DNA from: Pseudomonadota bacterium
GTDB lineage: Bacteria > Pseudomonadota > Gammaproteobacteria > Steroidobacterales > Steroidobacteraceae
Length of the DNA stretch: 64,000 bases
Assembly (NCBI GenBank): GCA_018241425.1
Contig: JAFEDU010000006.1
Span: 124,001-188,000, forward strand
Direction of reading: 5' to 3'
The translations under genes were made by a program, and so were the position numbers. Positions 34,745 to 43,340 of the stretch are shown piece by piece; position 1 is the first letter of the stretch; each line of letters opens with the position of its first letter. A model generated the notes under the pieces. That model was not told where the DNA came from, ran no database searches, and saw nothing but the letters and a program-made list of their open reading frames with translations.

Positions 34745-35754
34745 GGGGCCGGCTCCGCGGCCGCGCCCGGGGCCACCGAGTGCACGCCATCCTCGCCGGC
34801 GATGACGAGGCGCCCGTCCGGCAGCGCGAGCACGGCGGCGATGCCGGCGTGGTCGCGCTGCTGGCGCAGCGCGAAGCTCGAGCCGCCATTCTTGCTCACC
34901 AGCACCACCCCGGTGAGCCCCACGACCACGACGCCGCCCCCGGCGAGGCGCGCGCCGCCGTCGAGCATCGCGAGCGTCCCGGAATCCAGTCGCCGCCAGC
35001 TCGCGCCGCCGTCCTCGGAGCGGAACAGGTTGCCGCGCAGGCCGTAGGCGAGCAGCGCGGCGCCCTGAAGCGGCAGCACCCCGAAGAACGAGCCCTCGTA
35101 GGGCGAGGCGAGCTCACGCCAGTGCTCGCCGGCATCGTCCGAGCGGTACAGGTGCCCGGCCTCCGCCGCGATGTAGAGCGTCGCGGTGCCGGCCGCGGTG
35201 ATGCGGTTGAGGTGGAACCCACCCTGCGTATCGGCGTCGCGGTCGTGGCGGGGAGCCGCCGCGCGCGGCGCGGGCTCGGCGTGGAACTCCCGCGCCTGCC
35301 AGGTTGCCCCCGCATCCCCGGAGGCAAGGAAGGTCCCGTAGGCCCCGACAGCGAGCGCGCGCCCGGCAGGCCCGCACCAGACATCCAGCAGCGGTCCCGG
35401 GGCGGCGGGGTCGCGGTGGACCAGGGTCCAGGTGCGCCCGGCATCGGCGCTCGTGAGCACGCTCTGGTCGTGGCCCACGGCGATGCCGTGCGCGGCATCA
35501 AAGAAGCACACGCCGGTCAGGAGCGCCTGGGTCGGGACCGCCTGCGCCTGCACCCAGCTGTGGCCCGCATCGTCGGAGAGCACGATGATGCCGCGGTCGC
35601 CGACGGCGACCAGCCGCGGGCCGGCCGCGGCGAGCGCGGTGAGGAGCGCGTGGGAAGCAAGCGGGGCGGCTTCCGCCGGCAGCGGGGCGTCCGGCACGCC
35701 GGCCCGGCTCGCCCCGGCGAGCGCCAGTAACAGCAGGAGCGCGCGTGCGCTCAC
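34741..35754 (-). CDS. YCF48-family beta-propeller protein, exported
   Basis: A 337-aa protein with a signal peptide (about 1-18). It has a series of sialidase-like BNR repeats typical of YCF48/Hcf136: short SxDxGxTW units such as SDDAGHSW, SADAGRTW, SGDAGATW, SDDAGEHW and SEDGGASW at about 50-residue spacing. It forms a seven-bladed propeller in the periplasm. In plastids the family assembles photosystem II, but here it serves an unrelated complex. Its operon with an RND exporter and DUF1329/DUF1302 suggests an accessory of that export system. It is coupled by ATGA overlap to the exporter. Confidence 0.87.
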   Translation of the reverse strand: MSARALLLLLALAGASRAGVPDAPLPAEAAPLASHALLTALAAAGPRLVAVGDRGIIVLSDDAGHSWVQAQAVPTQALLTGVCFFDAAHGIAVGHDQSVLTSADAGRTWTLVHRDPAAPGPLLDVWCGPAGRALAVGAYGTFLASGDAGATWQAREFHAEPAPRAAAPRHDRDADTQGGFHLNRITAAGTATLYIAAEAGHLYRSDDAGEHWRELASPYEGSFFGVLPLQGAALLAYGLRGNLFRSEDGGASWRRLDSGTLAMLDGGARLAGGGVVVVGLTGVVLVSKNGGSSFALRQQRDHAGIAAVLALPDGRLVIAGEDGVHSVAPGAAAEPAP

Positions 35755-35761
35755 GTCAGCC

Positions 35762-37132
35762 CTAGCGGACTCCGCGCCGCTCCAGGACGCTCGGCTCGAA
35801 GTCCGCGGCCGTGCGCTTGATGCTGAAGTCGTAGGAGCGCGGCTCCTCGTTCTGCAGCCCGAGCGCGAGGTAGCGGCCGTTGGAGAGGTCCATCACCAGC
35901 TCCAGGTCCGTCCACAGGGTCGGCACGTCGTAGTAGTTGATGACGTGGCCTTCCTGGACGCGGTAGAGCGTGCCGCGCGAGTCGTAGACGTCCACGGCGA
36001 GGATCTGCCAGGAGTCCTCGTCCACGTACAGCGTGCGGCGCGAGTACAGGTGGCTCACGCCCTTCTTGAGCGTCGCATCCACCACCCACACGCGGTGCAG
36101 CTCGTAGCGCGCGTAGTCCTGGTTGATGTGGTTCTTGTGCAGCAGGTCCGCGTACTTGATCTTCTCGCTCTGCAGCTGGTAGGAGTTGTACGGGACGTAC
36201 ATCTCCTTCTTGCCCACGAGCTTCCAGTCGTACAGCTTGGGGCTGCCGTTGTACATGTCGAACTGGTCATCCGTGCGCTGGTTGTCCGAGTTCGTGCCCG
36301 GGTTGTCGAAGGCCACCTGCGGGGCGCGGCGCACGCGGCGCTGGCCCGGGTTGTAGATCCAGGCGCGGCGCGCGTCCTTGTCCTGGTCGAGCGTCTCCTG
36401 CACCAGGAGCACCTCGCCCGCAAGTCGCGCCGGAGCGGTGGTCTCCTGCATGAAGTAGACGAGCACGTTGTCGAGCCCGGCCTCGGTCATGCCCGGCACG
36501 TAGTACGGGAAGAAGAACTCCTCCTTCAGGTTCACCACCGAAATCGCGCCCCCGGCGGTGAGCGCCACCTGGCCGATCTGGCGCGCCGCCGCCACGTTGC
36601 GGTAGCGCAGCAGGTGGTTCCAGTACACCTCGAGCCCCGACTTCGGGATCGGGAACGGGATGCCGCCGATCGCGCCGGTGACGCCGTTGCCGCTCGGGAT
36701 GAGCGCCGCGGTGGTCGCGTTGCGCTTGGTGCCCTCCGCCACGCGGTCCGGGACGGAGGCGCTGCGGTGCGTCGGGTAGACGATCATCTTGTAGTCGGGG
36801 TAGGCCCTGAAGAGCGCCTGGTGCCCCGCGGTCAGCCTGCCTGCGTACTGGCCGAGGTTTGCGGTCGTGATGGTGAAGAGCGGCTTGTCGCTCGCGTACG
36901 GATCCGGGTGGTGGTCGCCGGACTTGTAGTTCGGGAAGCCCGCCTCGGCCGCCGAGCGGATGCCGCCGGTCCAGGCGGGGATGGTGCCGTCAGCATTGCC
37001 GGCCTTCTCACCGCCCAGGGGGGTGAGGTCATCGCCCAGGTGCGCGGCTTCCTGGGGACTCACGCCGGCCCAGGCACCCGGAGACAGCAGTACGGCCGCG
37101 GCGGCGATCCTGATCAGGGTCTTCATCTGCAA
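35762..37132 (-). CDS. DUF1329 domain-containing exported protein
   Basis: A 456-aa periplasmic protein with a signal peptide (about 1-22). The full DUF1329 domain spans nearly the whole mature chain: LGDDLTPLGGEKAGNADGTIP at the start, YNPGQRRVRRAP in the middle, RRTLYVDEDSWQI and YDFSIKRTAADF near the end. The fold is thought to be LolA/LolB-like, which suggests carrying a hydrophobic ligand between membranes (inference from the family). It sits 25 bp downstream of DUF1302 and 7 bp upstream of YCF48 in one operon. Confidence 0.9.
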   Translation of the reverse strand: MQMKTLIRIAAAAVLLSPGAWAGVSPQEAAHLGDDLTPLGGEKAGNADGTIPAWTGGIRSAAEAGFPNYKSGDHHPDPYASDKPLFTITTANLGQYAGRLTAGHQALFRAYPDYKMIVYPTHRSASVPDRVAEGTKRNATTAALIPSGNGVTGAIGGIPFPIPKSGLEVYWNHLLRYRNVAAARQIGQVALTAGGAISVVNLKEEFFFPYYVPGMTEAGLDNVLVYFMQETTAPARLAGEVLLVQETLDQDKDARRAWIYNPGQRRVRRAPQVAFDNPGTNSDNQRTDDQFDMYNGSPKLYDWKLVGKKEMYVPYNSYQLQSEKIKYADLLHKNHINQDYARYELHRVWVVDATLKKGVSHLYSRRTLYVDEDSWQILAVDVYDSRGTLYRVQEGHVINYYDVPTLWTDLELVMDLSNGRYLALGLQNEEPRSYDFSIKRTAADFEPSVLERRGVR

Positions 37133-37157
37133 GGCCTCCTTGAAGGCGCGCGGCGCT

Positions 37158-39263
37158 CTAGAACGAGTACTTCACGCTCGCGGCGATGAAGTCGCGGTCG
37201 TTCAGCAGGTTGTACTGCCCGGCGCCGCCGTACTGAGTGTACGACACGTCGAGATCCCAGCTCTGGCGCAGGTTCGCGCCGAGGCCGACGGTGAGTGCGT
37301 GACGGCCCTGGATGAAGTTGCCGCCGGGGCCCGGGGAGATGCCGTGCACGTCCTGCGACCAGGTGACGTGCGGCAGGAGGTTCACGCTCGGGATGAGGTT
37401 GCTGTACTCCAGGCGCGCGGCGGCGACGTAGCCCCAGGACCAGGCGGTGGGGAACGCCGAGCCGGGCTCGTACTGCGTCGGGTACTGCGGGTAACCGCCC
37501 AGCTGCGGGTTGCCGGAGAGGTTCGTGCCGGGGGCGTCCAGGCGCAGGCCGCGGCCGACCGGGCCCCCGTCGTACAGGTCCGGGAGCCCCGGGATGTAGT
37601 CGACCGCCGCCTCCACCAGCGTGACCAGCTGCGAGGCCTTGAGTACGTTGGCGAACACCTGCGTGGCGGTGAACTGTGTCTGCCACATGTCCTTGCGGAC
37701 CCAGCCGGTGATGGTCTGCCCGAGGCCGTAGGCACCGAGCTGGTTGCACCCGGTGATTGGCGTCGCCCCGGTGGGCTGGCAATGGCCGGGCGCGCTCACC
37801 GGCTCGCCGAGGAGCTTCGCGACGCCCGACTCGAACGGCGTCAGCGAGGCGTACAGGAGCTCGACGTCGTCGACCTGGAACGGCACGCCGTGGCGGTAGG
37901 TGAGTTCGCCCTGCAGCGCGGTGCCGGTCTTCTGGATCTGCGTGTTGAAGGACACGCCCAGCATCTTGATGTTCTGCGGGAACTCCTCGAAGTAGCCGGC
38001 CGTCTTGCCGTACTCGTAGGTGCCGAGGCTGCTCGCCTGGCCGGTGACGTTGCCGCCGGCCAGCAGGGTGTTGGCCCCGATGGTGGCGTACTGCTGCGCG
38101 GTGAGCGCGGCAAGGCTACCGCCGAGCGCGGCGGCGCGCTGCTGGCCGGCCTGGGCACCTAAGGCCACGGCCTCGGCGAACGGCAGGCCCGCGGCGATCG
38201 CCTGGGCCGCGGCCCCCACGGCGCTGATGGCGCCGAAGGCGTTGCCGAAGCCGGCCTGGCTGCCGGTGACCGCGGAGACCACGGGCACGCGGCTCGTGTA
38301 GTTGAGGAAATAGAACCCTAAGTCCGTGCCATGGTTCAGGTTCGGCAGGTTGAGCTTGAAGTTGAAGCCGTACTGCCCGGAGTTCGGCGGGGTGTGGTCC
38401 GGCAGGCGGTTCACGGCCTGGAAGTCCGGGTAGTACGGGCCGCCCAGGGAGCTGAAGTCCACGCCCTGGTTGGAGATGGAGCCGAACCCCAGGTACACGC
38501 GGTTGCCGCCGGCGACGCCGAAGTTGTTGGTGCTGAAGTAGGCGCCGTTCGGCTCGAGCAGGGTCTCGTGCCAGTCGAACAGGTACAGCAGCTGCGTGCT
38601 CAGGTTCTTGGTGAGCTGGAAGTTCACCACTGCCATCTCGTCCGGCAGCAGCGCCTGCTTGAGCTCGGAGCCCGGCGTCAGGAGCGCGGCGACGTCGAAG
38701 TGGTTCACCTGGTTGAGGCCGTTCGGGATGAACGTGCTCTCGCCCCAGTCGATCACCTGGCGCCCGATGCGGATCTCGGTCGGCATGGAGCCGAGCTTGA
38801 AACGCCAGTAGCCGAAGGCGTCCAGGAGGCGGGTATAGCTGCCGACGAGGTCCTTCGCGTAGTGGTCGAGCGGCGTGCGCAGGTTGTCGTTGTTCTCCAT
38901 GACCTCGAAGTCATAGAGGCCGCTGCCGCGCACGAACAGGCCCGCGGTGTCCTTGTAGTTGAGCGCGATCTCGGTGACCCCGGTGGCCGCCTCGCTGAAG
39001 GTCGCCCGGGCAAGGTAGTTGAGGTCGCCGTTGTCGATGTTCGGCGAGTACCCGCAGCCGCCGTCGGCCGTGCCGATCAGCCGGCAGTCGGGCTTGGCGA
39101 CACGCCAGCCCTGCCCGTAGCCGATGGTCGTGTCCCAGCTCAGGCTCCAGTCCCCCGAGCCGGACTGCCAGTTCAGGGCCGGCGCCGCCGTGGCGGCTGC
39201 CAGACACACGGCCCCGCCCAGCGCGGCCGCCCACGACCCACGCCCCGCAAGCACATTCCTCAT
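37158..39263 (-). CDS. DUF1302 family outer-membrane protein
   Basis: A 701-aa beta-barrel. The ATG at 39263 has GAGGGGGG 5 bp upstream and starts a signal peptide (about 1-27). The mature start LNWQSGSGDWSLSWDTTIGYG and the conserved RIGRQVIDWGESTFIPNGLNQVN (about 160-182) identify DUF1302. The last residue is Phe (VKYSF), the barrel signature. An Ala-rich insertion of about 75 residues (about 310-385) sits in a loop and looks like a helical plug or extracellular domain. First gene of the DUF1302-DUF1329-YCF48-RND operon; it would provide the outer-membrane end of a transport path. Two TTA codons (near 38162 and 38321) precede Gly. Confidence 0.9.
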   Translation of the reverse strand: MRNVLAGRGSWAAALGGAVCLAAATAAPALNWQSGSGDWSLSWDTTIGYGQGWRVAKPDCRLIGTADGGCGYSPNIDNGDLNYLARATFSEAATGVTEIALNYKDTAGLFVRGSGLYDFEVMENNDNLRTPLDHYAKDLVGSYTRLLDAFGYWRFKLGSMPTEIRIGRQVIDWGESTFIPNGLNQVNHFDVAALLTPGSELKQALLPDEMAVVNFQLTKNLSTQLLYLFDWHETLLEPNGAYFSTNNFGVAGGNRVYLGFGSISNQGVDFSSLGGPYYPDFQAVNRLPDHTPPNSGQYGFNFKLNLPNLNHGTDLGFYFLNYTSRVPVVSAVTGSQAGFGNAFGAISAVGAAAQAIAAGLPFAEAVALGAQAGQQRAAALGGSLAALTAQQYATIGANTLLAGGNVTGQASSLGTYEYGKTAGYFEEFPQNIKMLGVSFNTQIQKTGTALQGELTYRHGVPFQVDDVELLYASLTPFESGVAKLLGEPVSAPGHCQPTGATPITGCNQLGAYGLGQTITGWVRKDMWQTQFTATQVFANVLKASQLVTLVEAAVDYIPGLPDLYDGGPVGRGLRLDAPGTNLSGNPQLGGYPQYPTQYEPGSAFPTAWSWGYVAAARLEYSNLIPSVNLLPHVTWSQDVHGISPGPGGNFIQGRHALTVGLGANLRQSWDLDVSYTQYGGAGQYNLLNDRDFIAASVKYSF

Positions 39264-39359
39264 GAGTCCCCCCTCGCGTCCCTTTCGGCGGCCTGAGCGG
39301 CGTTTCGGTCCGTCCACCCGCCCGGTTCGTCTAGTGATCAGCCGGTTGCGTCGCGGTCC

Positions 39360-39430
39360 GGTGCGAGACCGCACCGCATTGTTGTTGGTTGCCGCACAAC
39401 AAAACCTGTGGCGGACGAGTCTATTACTCG
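39360..39430. promoter_or_regulatory. Three inverted repeats upstream of the DUF1302 operon
   Basis: In the 186-bp gap between the plsB stop and the DUF1302 start are GGTGCG-AGAC-CGCACC (39360-39375), GTTGT with ACAAC (39381-39400) and CGAGT-CTATT-ACTCG (39416-39430). None is followed by a T tract in either direction, so they are not obvious terminators. They may be operators for a regulator of the operon, or a plsB 3'-end structure for the first. Confidence 0.4.
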
Positions 39431-39449
39431 GCGCCGCGGCGCGGCAAGT

Positions 39450-41879
39450 TCATGCGTGCATCACCTGCAGGATGCTGTGGCGCAGCTGCTCGGACAGGAC
39501 GAACTGTGCATCCTGCGCGACCGCGATCAGCACCTCGTCAAATTCCAGCCGCCCGCCCTCCCCCGCCCGGATGACGTTGCGCGCACGCAAAAGCCCGATG
39601 AAGTTCTCGATGAGGCTGCGGTCGAAGAACTCCGGGGAGTTCAGGCCGTAGAGCAACGTCATGCGCTGGGCGGCCAGCTGGCAGCGCTGCGTCAGGGTGG
39701 CCTCATCCAGCGTGCCGCTGCCGGCCTGGACCAGCTGGGCGACCACGATGTAGTACCGCTCGATGGTCTGCACGGTCGCCTGGGCGAGCAGCGCCAGCTG
39801 CATCGCCTGGGGCGAGGCCGGCGGGGCGCGCGTCCAGCCGTCCATGGAGGGCTCCGGCTCGATCAGGCCGTGCGCCGCCAGGGCCTTGAGCACCGCCTCG
39901 ATGACCCCCGGGAGCTCGGCCTCCTCCCACCGCAGGAACAGCTCGGCGGCGATATAGGGATAGATGCGCCCGGCCAGCCGGCGGATGTCCCAGGTGGAGA
40001 CCTGGGCGTTGCTCACGAACACGCAGGCGATCAGGGACGGCAGGGCGAACAGGTGCAGGATGTTGTTGCGGAAGTAGGTCGACAGCACCGCGGCGGACTC
40101 GCTCATGCGCACGATGTCGCCCAGGGTATGGGCCTCGCGGGTGACCTGCCTGAGCGCGATCCCGTACTCGATCATCTCGGGGCCGGAGAGCGTCGTCAGG
40201 GTCACCCGGTCGCCGTAGGGGCAGGCTTCAAGGAGTGCGCGGTAGAGCTCGAGCTGGCGCGCCAGGTCCGCTTCCGGCAGCCCCTGGCGCGGCATGGCGA
40301 GCAGCGTCATGGCAATCAGGTTGATCGGCGTCACCGCGGCGGCCGAGTTGATGTTGCGCATGATGCGCTGGGCGAGCTCGTCCACCGCACCGCCCACCCA
40401 GGGGCTCTTGGTGTCGTCATCGAAGTGCTGCGTGCGCCAGGCAGGCTCGCGGGCATCGAGCAGCCCCTCGAGGGCTATCGGTTCGCCGAGGTTCACGTAC
40501 ACCTTGCCGAAGCGCTCGCGCAGCACGCGCCAGGACCTGAGCAACCCGAGCACGCTCTCCTTCTCCTTGGGCGCCCCGGACAGCTCACTGACGTAGGTGC
40601 GCCCCTCGACCAGGCGCTCGTAGCCGAAGTACACCGGCACGAACACCACCGGGCGGCGCGGTTCCTTCAGGTAGCTGCGCACCGTCATGGCGAGCATGCC
40701 GGTCTTGGGCTGCAACAGGCGCCCGGTGCGGCTGCGGCCGCCCTCGATGAAGTACTCGAGCGAGTGCCCGCGCGCCATGATGGTCGCCAGGTACTTCATG
40801 AGCACCACGGTGTAGAGGGCGTTGCCCTTGAAGGTGCGGCGGATGAAGAACGCCCCGCCCTTGCGCAGGAAGCGCCCGACCACCGGCAGGTTGAGGTTCA
40901 CCCCCGCCGCGGTGTGGGGCACCGCGTAGCCCTGCACGTAGATGGCGTAGCCGAGCAGCAGGTAGTCCATGTGGCTCCTGTGGCAGGGCACGTAGATGAT
41001 CTCGTTCCCCTCGGCCACCGCCTCCAGCGTCGCGAGGTGCCCGAGCTCCACCCCGTCGTAGAGCCGGTTCCACAGGCGGCTGAGGGCGTACTCCATGAAG
41101 CGCACGAAGGCGTGGCTGTAGTTGGCGGCGATCTCGAGCGCGTAGCCGCGCGCCCGCAGCAGCGCCTTGCGCCGCGTGAGCGCGCGGCCGCGCATCTCCT
41201 GGGTGATGGCGGCGCGCACCGCGCGTGTGCGCAGCACCTCGTTGACGATGGTGCGGCGATGGGAGAGGTCCGGGCCGATGCGCACCGCGCGCCGGCGGGC
41301 GTAGAGCGCGCGCAGCGCGCGCGCCACGCGCCGGCCGCGCAGCGCACCCCCGAGCTCATCGCCCACGAGCGCACGCAGCGACAGCGGCTCGTCGAGCTCG
41401 ACCAGGGCGTCACGGCCGTTGAACAGCACCTGCAGGAACTTGCGCACCCGGGTGGCGAGCACCCAGTCCTCGACCAGGAGGAGCTTGAGCCACGAGTCCT
41501 CGCGCTGCGGGGCGCGGCCCCAGAAGACCGCGGCGGGCACCAGGAGGAAGTCCGCCTCCGGGTCCGCCCGCAGCGCGCGCAGCATCTGCGCCAGCTGCGG
41601 CGGGGGGCGCCGGTCCGGGCGCGTGCTCCAGAACGAGCGCGGCTGGGTGAGGTAGAAGGACCCGCCGAGGCTCCCGGCAGCCGAGGCGAGCGGACGATCG
41701 GGCCGCGGCAGGCCGAGGGCCCGGGTCGCCAGCTGCAGCACCGCAAGATCGGTGAGGCTGCGCCGCTCGAGCACGTAGCACAGCGGAAGGGAACGCCCGG
41801 CGAGGCGCTCGCGCGCGTCCTCCGGACGGATCTTGAAGCGCACCCACAGTGCCAGCAGTCGCCGCAACAGCCCGCTCAT
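39450..41879 (-). CDS. plsB: Glycerol-3-phosphate 1-O-acyltransferase
   Basis: First acylation in phospholipid synthesis, at the inner membrane. It is 809 aa, as expected for PlsB. The acyltransferase blocks are in order: HRSHMDYLLL (HX4D, near residue 299), GGAFFIRRTFKGN, FIEGGRSRTGRLL and VFVPVYFGYE. The long N-terminal and C-terminal helical regions typical of PlsB flank them. It is divergent from an SDR gene with 63 bp between starts. Confidence 0.97.
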   Translation of the reverse strand: MSGLLRRLLALWVRFKIRPEDARERLAGRSLPLCYVLERRSLTDLAVLQLATRALGLPRPDRPLASAAGSLGGSFYLTQPRSFWSTRPDRRPPPQLAQMLRALRADPEADFLLVPAAVFWGRAPQREDSWLKLLLVEDWVLATRVRKFLQVLFNGRDALVELDEPLSLRALVGDELGGALRGRRVARALRALYARRRAVRIGPDLSHRRTIVNEVLRTRAVRAAITQEMRGRALTRRKALLRARGYALEIAANYSHAFVRFMEYALSRLWNRLYDGVELGHLATLEAVAEGNEIIYVPCHRSHMDYLLLGYAIYVQGYAVPHTAAGVNLNLPVVGRFLRKGGAFFIRRTFKGNALYTVVLMKYLATIMARGHSLEYFIEGGRSRTGRLLQPKTGMLAMTVRSYLKEPRRPVVFVPVYFGYERLVEGRTYVSELSGAPKEKESVLGLLRSWRVLRERFGKVYVNLGEPIALEGLLDAREPAWRTQHFDDDTKSPWVGGAVDELAQRIMRNINSAAAVTPINLIAMTLLAMPRQGLPEADLARQLELYRALLEACPYGDRVTLTTLSGPEMIEYGIALRQVTREAHTLGDIVRMSESAAVLSTYFRNNILHLFALPSLIACVFVSNAQVSTWDIRRLAGRIYPYIAAELFLRWEEAELPGVIEAVLKALAAHGLIEPEPSMDGWTRAPPASPQAMQLALLAQATVQTIERYYIVVAQLVQAGSGTLDEATLTQRCQLAAQRMTLLYGLNSPEFFDRSLIENFIGLLRARNVIRAGEGGRLEFDEVLIAVAQDAQFVLSEQLRHSILQVMHA

Positions 41880-41942
41880 CGCACGTCTATGATGCTTTCC
41901 TGAAGGCCGCGGCTGCGGCGTCTTGCGGCTTCATGGTTGCAA

Positions 41943-42746
41943 ATGGATACATTCGCGGGCAAGAGCGTACTCATAACGGGGGCCTCCGAGGGCATCGGCC
42001 GGGCCCTGGCCCTGGAGCTGGCCGCCCCCGCGGTGAGCCTGACGCTGACGGCGCGCAACGCCGAGCGCCTCGAGGACGCCGCGAGCGCCTGCCGTGCGCG
42101 CGGCGCGGCGGTGGAGACGGTGGTGATGGACGTCGCGGTGCGGGCCGACTGCGAGCGCGCCGTGCAGCGCGCGCTGGAGCGCTTCGGGGCGCTGGACGTG
42201 CTGGTGAACAACGCCGGGATCACCATGTGGGCGCGCTTCGAGGCGGTGAGCGACTTCTCGGTCTACCAGCGGCTGCTCGCGGTCAACTACCTGGGCGCGG
42301 TCTACATGACCGCCGCGGCCCTCCCCCACCTCAAGCACGCGCGCGGCCTGATCGTCGCGGTGGCGAGCATCGCCGGCATCACCGGGGTGCCCGAGCGCAC
42401 CGGCTACGCCGCCAGCAAGCACGCCATGGTGGGCTTCTTCGAGTCGCTGCGCATCGAGCTCGACGGCAGCGGGGTCGAGGTGACCGTGGTCGCCCCGGAC
42501 TTCGTGGTCAGCGAGATCCACCGCCGCGCCACGGGACCCGACGGGCGACCGCTCGGGGCCACCCCGATGCAGGAGACGCGCATCATGACCGCCCCGGAAT
42601 GTGCGCGGCTGATCGCCAGGGCCATGGCGCGGCGCCAGCGGATCCTCATCACCTCGCGGCGCGGACGGTTCGTGCGCTGGGCGCGGCTCATCGTGCCGCG
42701 GGTCGTGGATGCGGCCGCCGCGCGCGCCATCCGCGAGCGGCGCTGA
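41943..42746 (+). CDS. Short-chain dehydrogenase/reductase
   Basis: NAD(P)-dependent oxidoreductase of the classical SDR family. It is 267 aa with the cofactor motif TGASEGIG (about residues 12-19) and NNAG (about 90-93). The catalytic Ser is in VASIAG, and the YAASK motif has Tyr near 158 and Lys near 162. The C-terminus is basic and may contact membranes, as in DHRS7-like members. Substrate unknown. The ATG at 41943 is preferred over a TTG two codons upstream. Confidence 0.9.
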   Translation: MDTFAGKSVLITGASEGIGRALALELAAPAVSLTLTARNAERLEDAASACRARGAAVETVVMDVAVRADCERAVQRALERFGALDVLVNNAGITMWARFEAVSDFSVYQRLLAVNYLGAVYMTAAALPHLKHARGLIVAVASIAGITGVPERTGYAASKHAMVGFFESLRIELDGSGVEVTVVAPDFVVSEIHRRATGPDGRPLGATPMQETRIMTAPECARLIARAMARRQRILITSRRGRFVRWARLIVPRVVDAAAARAIRERR

Positions 42747-42756
42747 AGACCTTCGC

Positions 42757-43293
42757 CTACTCGAAGGCGATCGCCGGCAGGTCGAGCGCGATGAGGAAGT
42801 ACTCGAACAGGTACTGGATGACGCGCAGCTGGTTGTGGAGGCGGTGATCGCTCTCCAGGATATGCAGCCCCGCCTTGTACATCTGCGCGAAGCGCACGCT
42901 GTGCTCGAACGGCACCACGTCGTCCTTCCAGCCGTGCACGATGGTGGTCGGGCAGTCGACCACGCCGGTGCGCAGCTCCGGCAGCCCCTCCATGTAGAGG
43001 GCCGGGGCCATGAGGAACAGGCCGCGCGCGTGCAGGAGCGAGGCGGAGGCCACGGCGACGTAGCCGCCGAGGCTCGAGCCTACCAGCACCAGGTCGCCGG
43101 CGAGTTCCTTGCAGAAGTCCACGAGCTTGGCGACGCGCTGGCGCGGCTGGTCGAGGCCGCGGTAGTCGACCGAGTGCGCGTCGTAGCCTTCCGAGCGCGC
43201 AACTTCCGCGAGCGCGGAGATCTTGCGGCCCCAGGGGCCGCTCTCCTTGCCGTGGGAGAAGACCACGTGGCGGGGCATCACCGGTTCTTGCAT
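42757..43293 (-). CDS. YqiA/UPF0227-like alpha/beta-hydrolase
   Basis: A 178-aa single-domain hydrolase. The nucleophile elbow is GSSLGG (Ser near residue 73), the acid is in HGWKDDVVPF (near 124) and the catalytic His is in ESDHRL (near 150). An opening FSHGKESGPWG gives the oxyanion region. Enterobacterial YqiA is a short-chain esterase; the same activity is likely here. It is convergent with the SDR gene and divergent from the oxoprolinase gene. Confidence 0.82.
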   Translation of the reverse strand: MQEPVMPRHVVFSHGKESGPWGRKISALAEVARSEGYDAHSVDYRGLDQPRQRVAKLVDFCKELAGDLVLVGSSLGGYVAVASASLLHARGLFLMAPALYMEGLPELRTGVVDCPTTIVHGWKDDVVPFEHSVRFAQMYKAGLHILESDHRLHNQLRVIQYLFEYFLIALDLPAIAFE

Positions 43294-43340
43294 GGGCTAC
43301 TCCCCGCGGGTGTATCGGTCACTCGTCCCAGTCGCGAATA

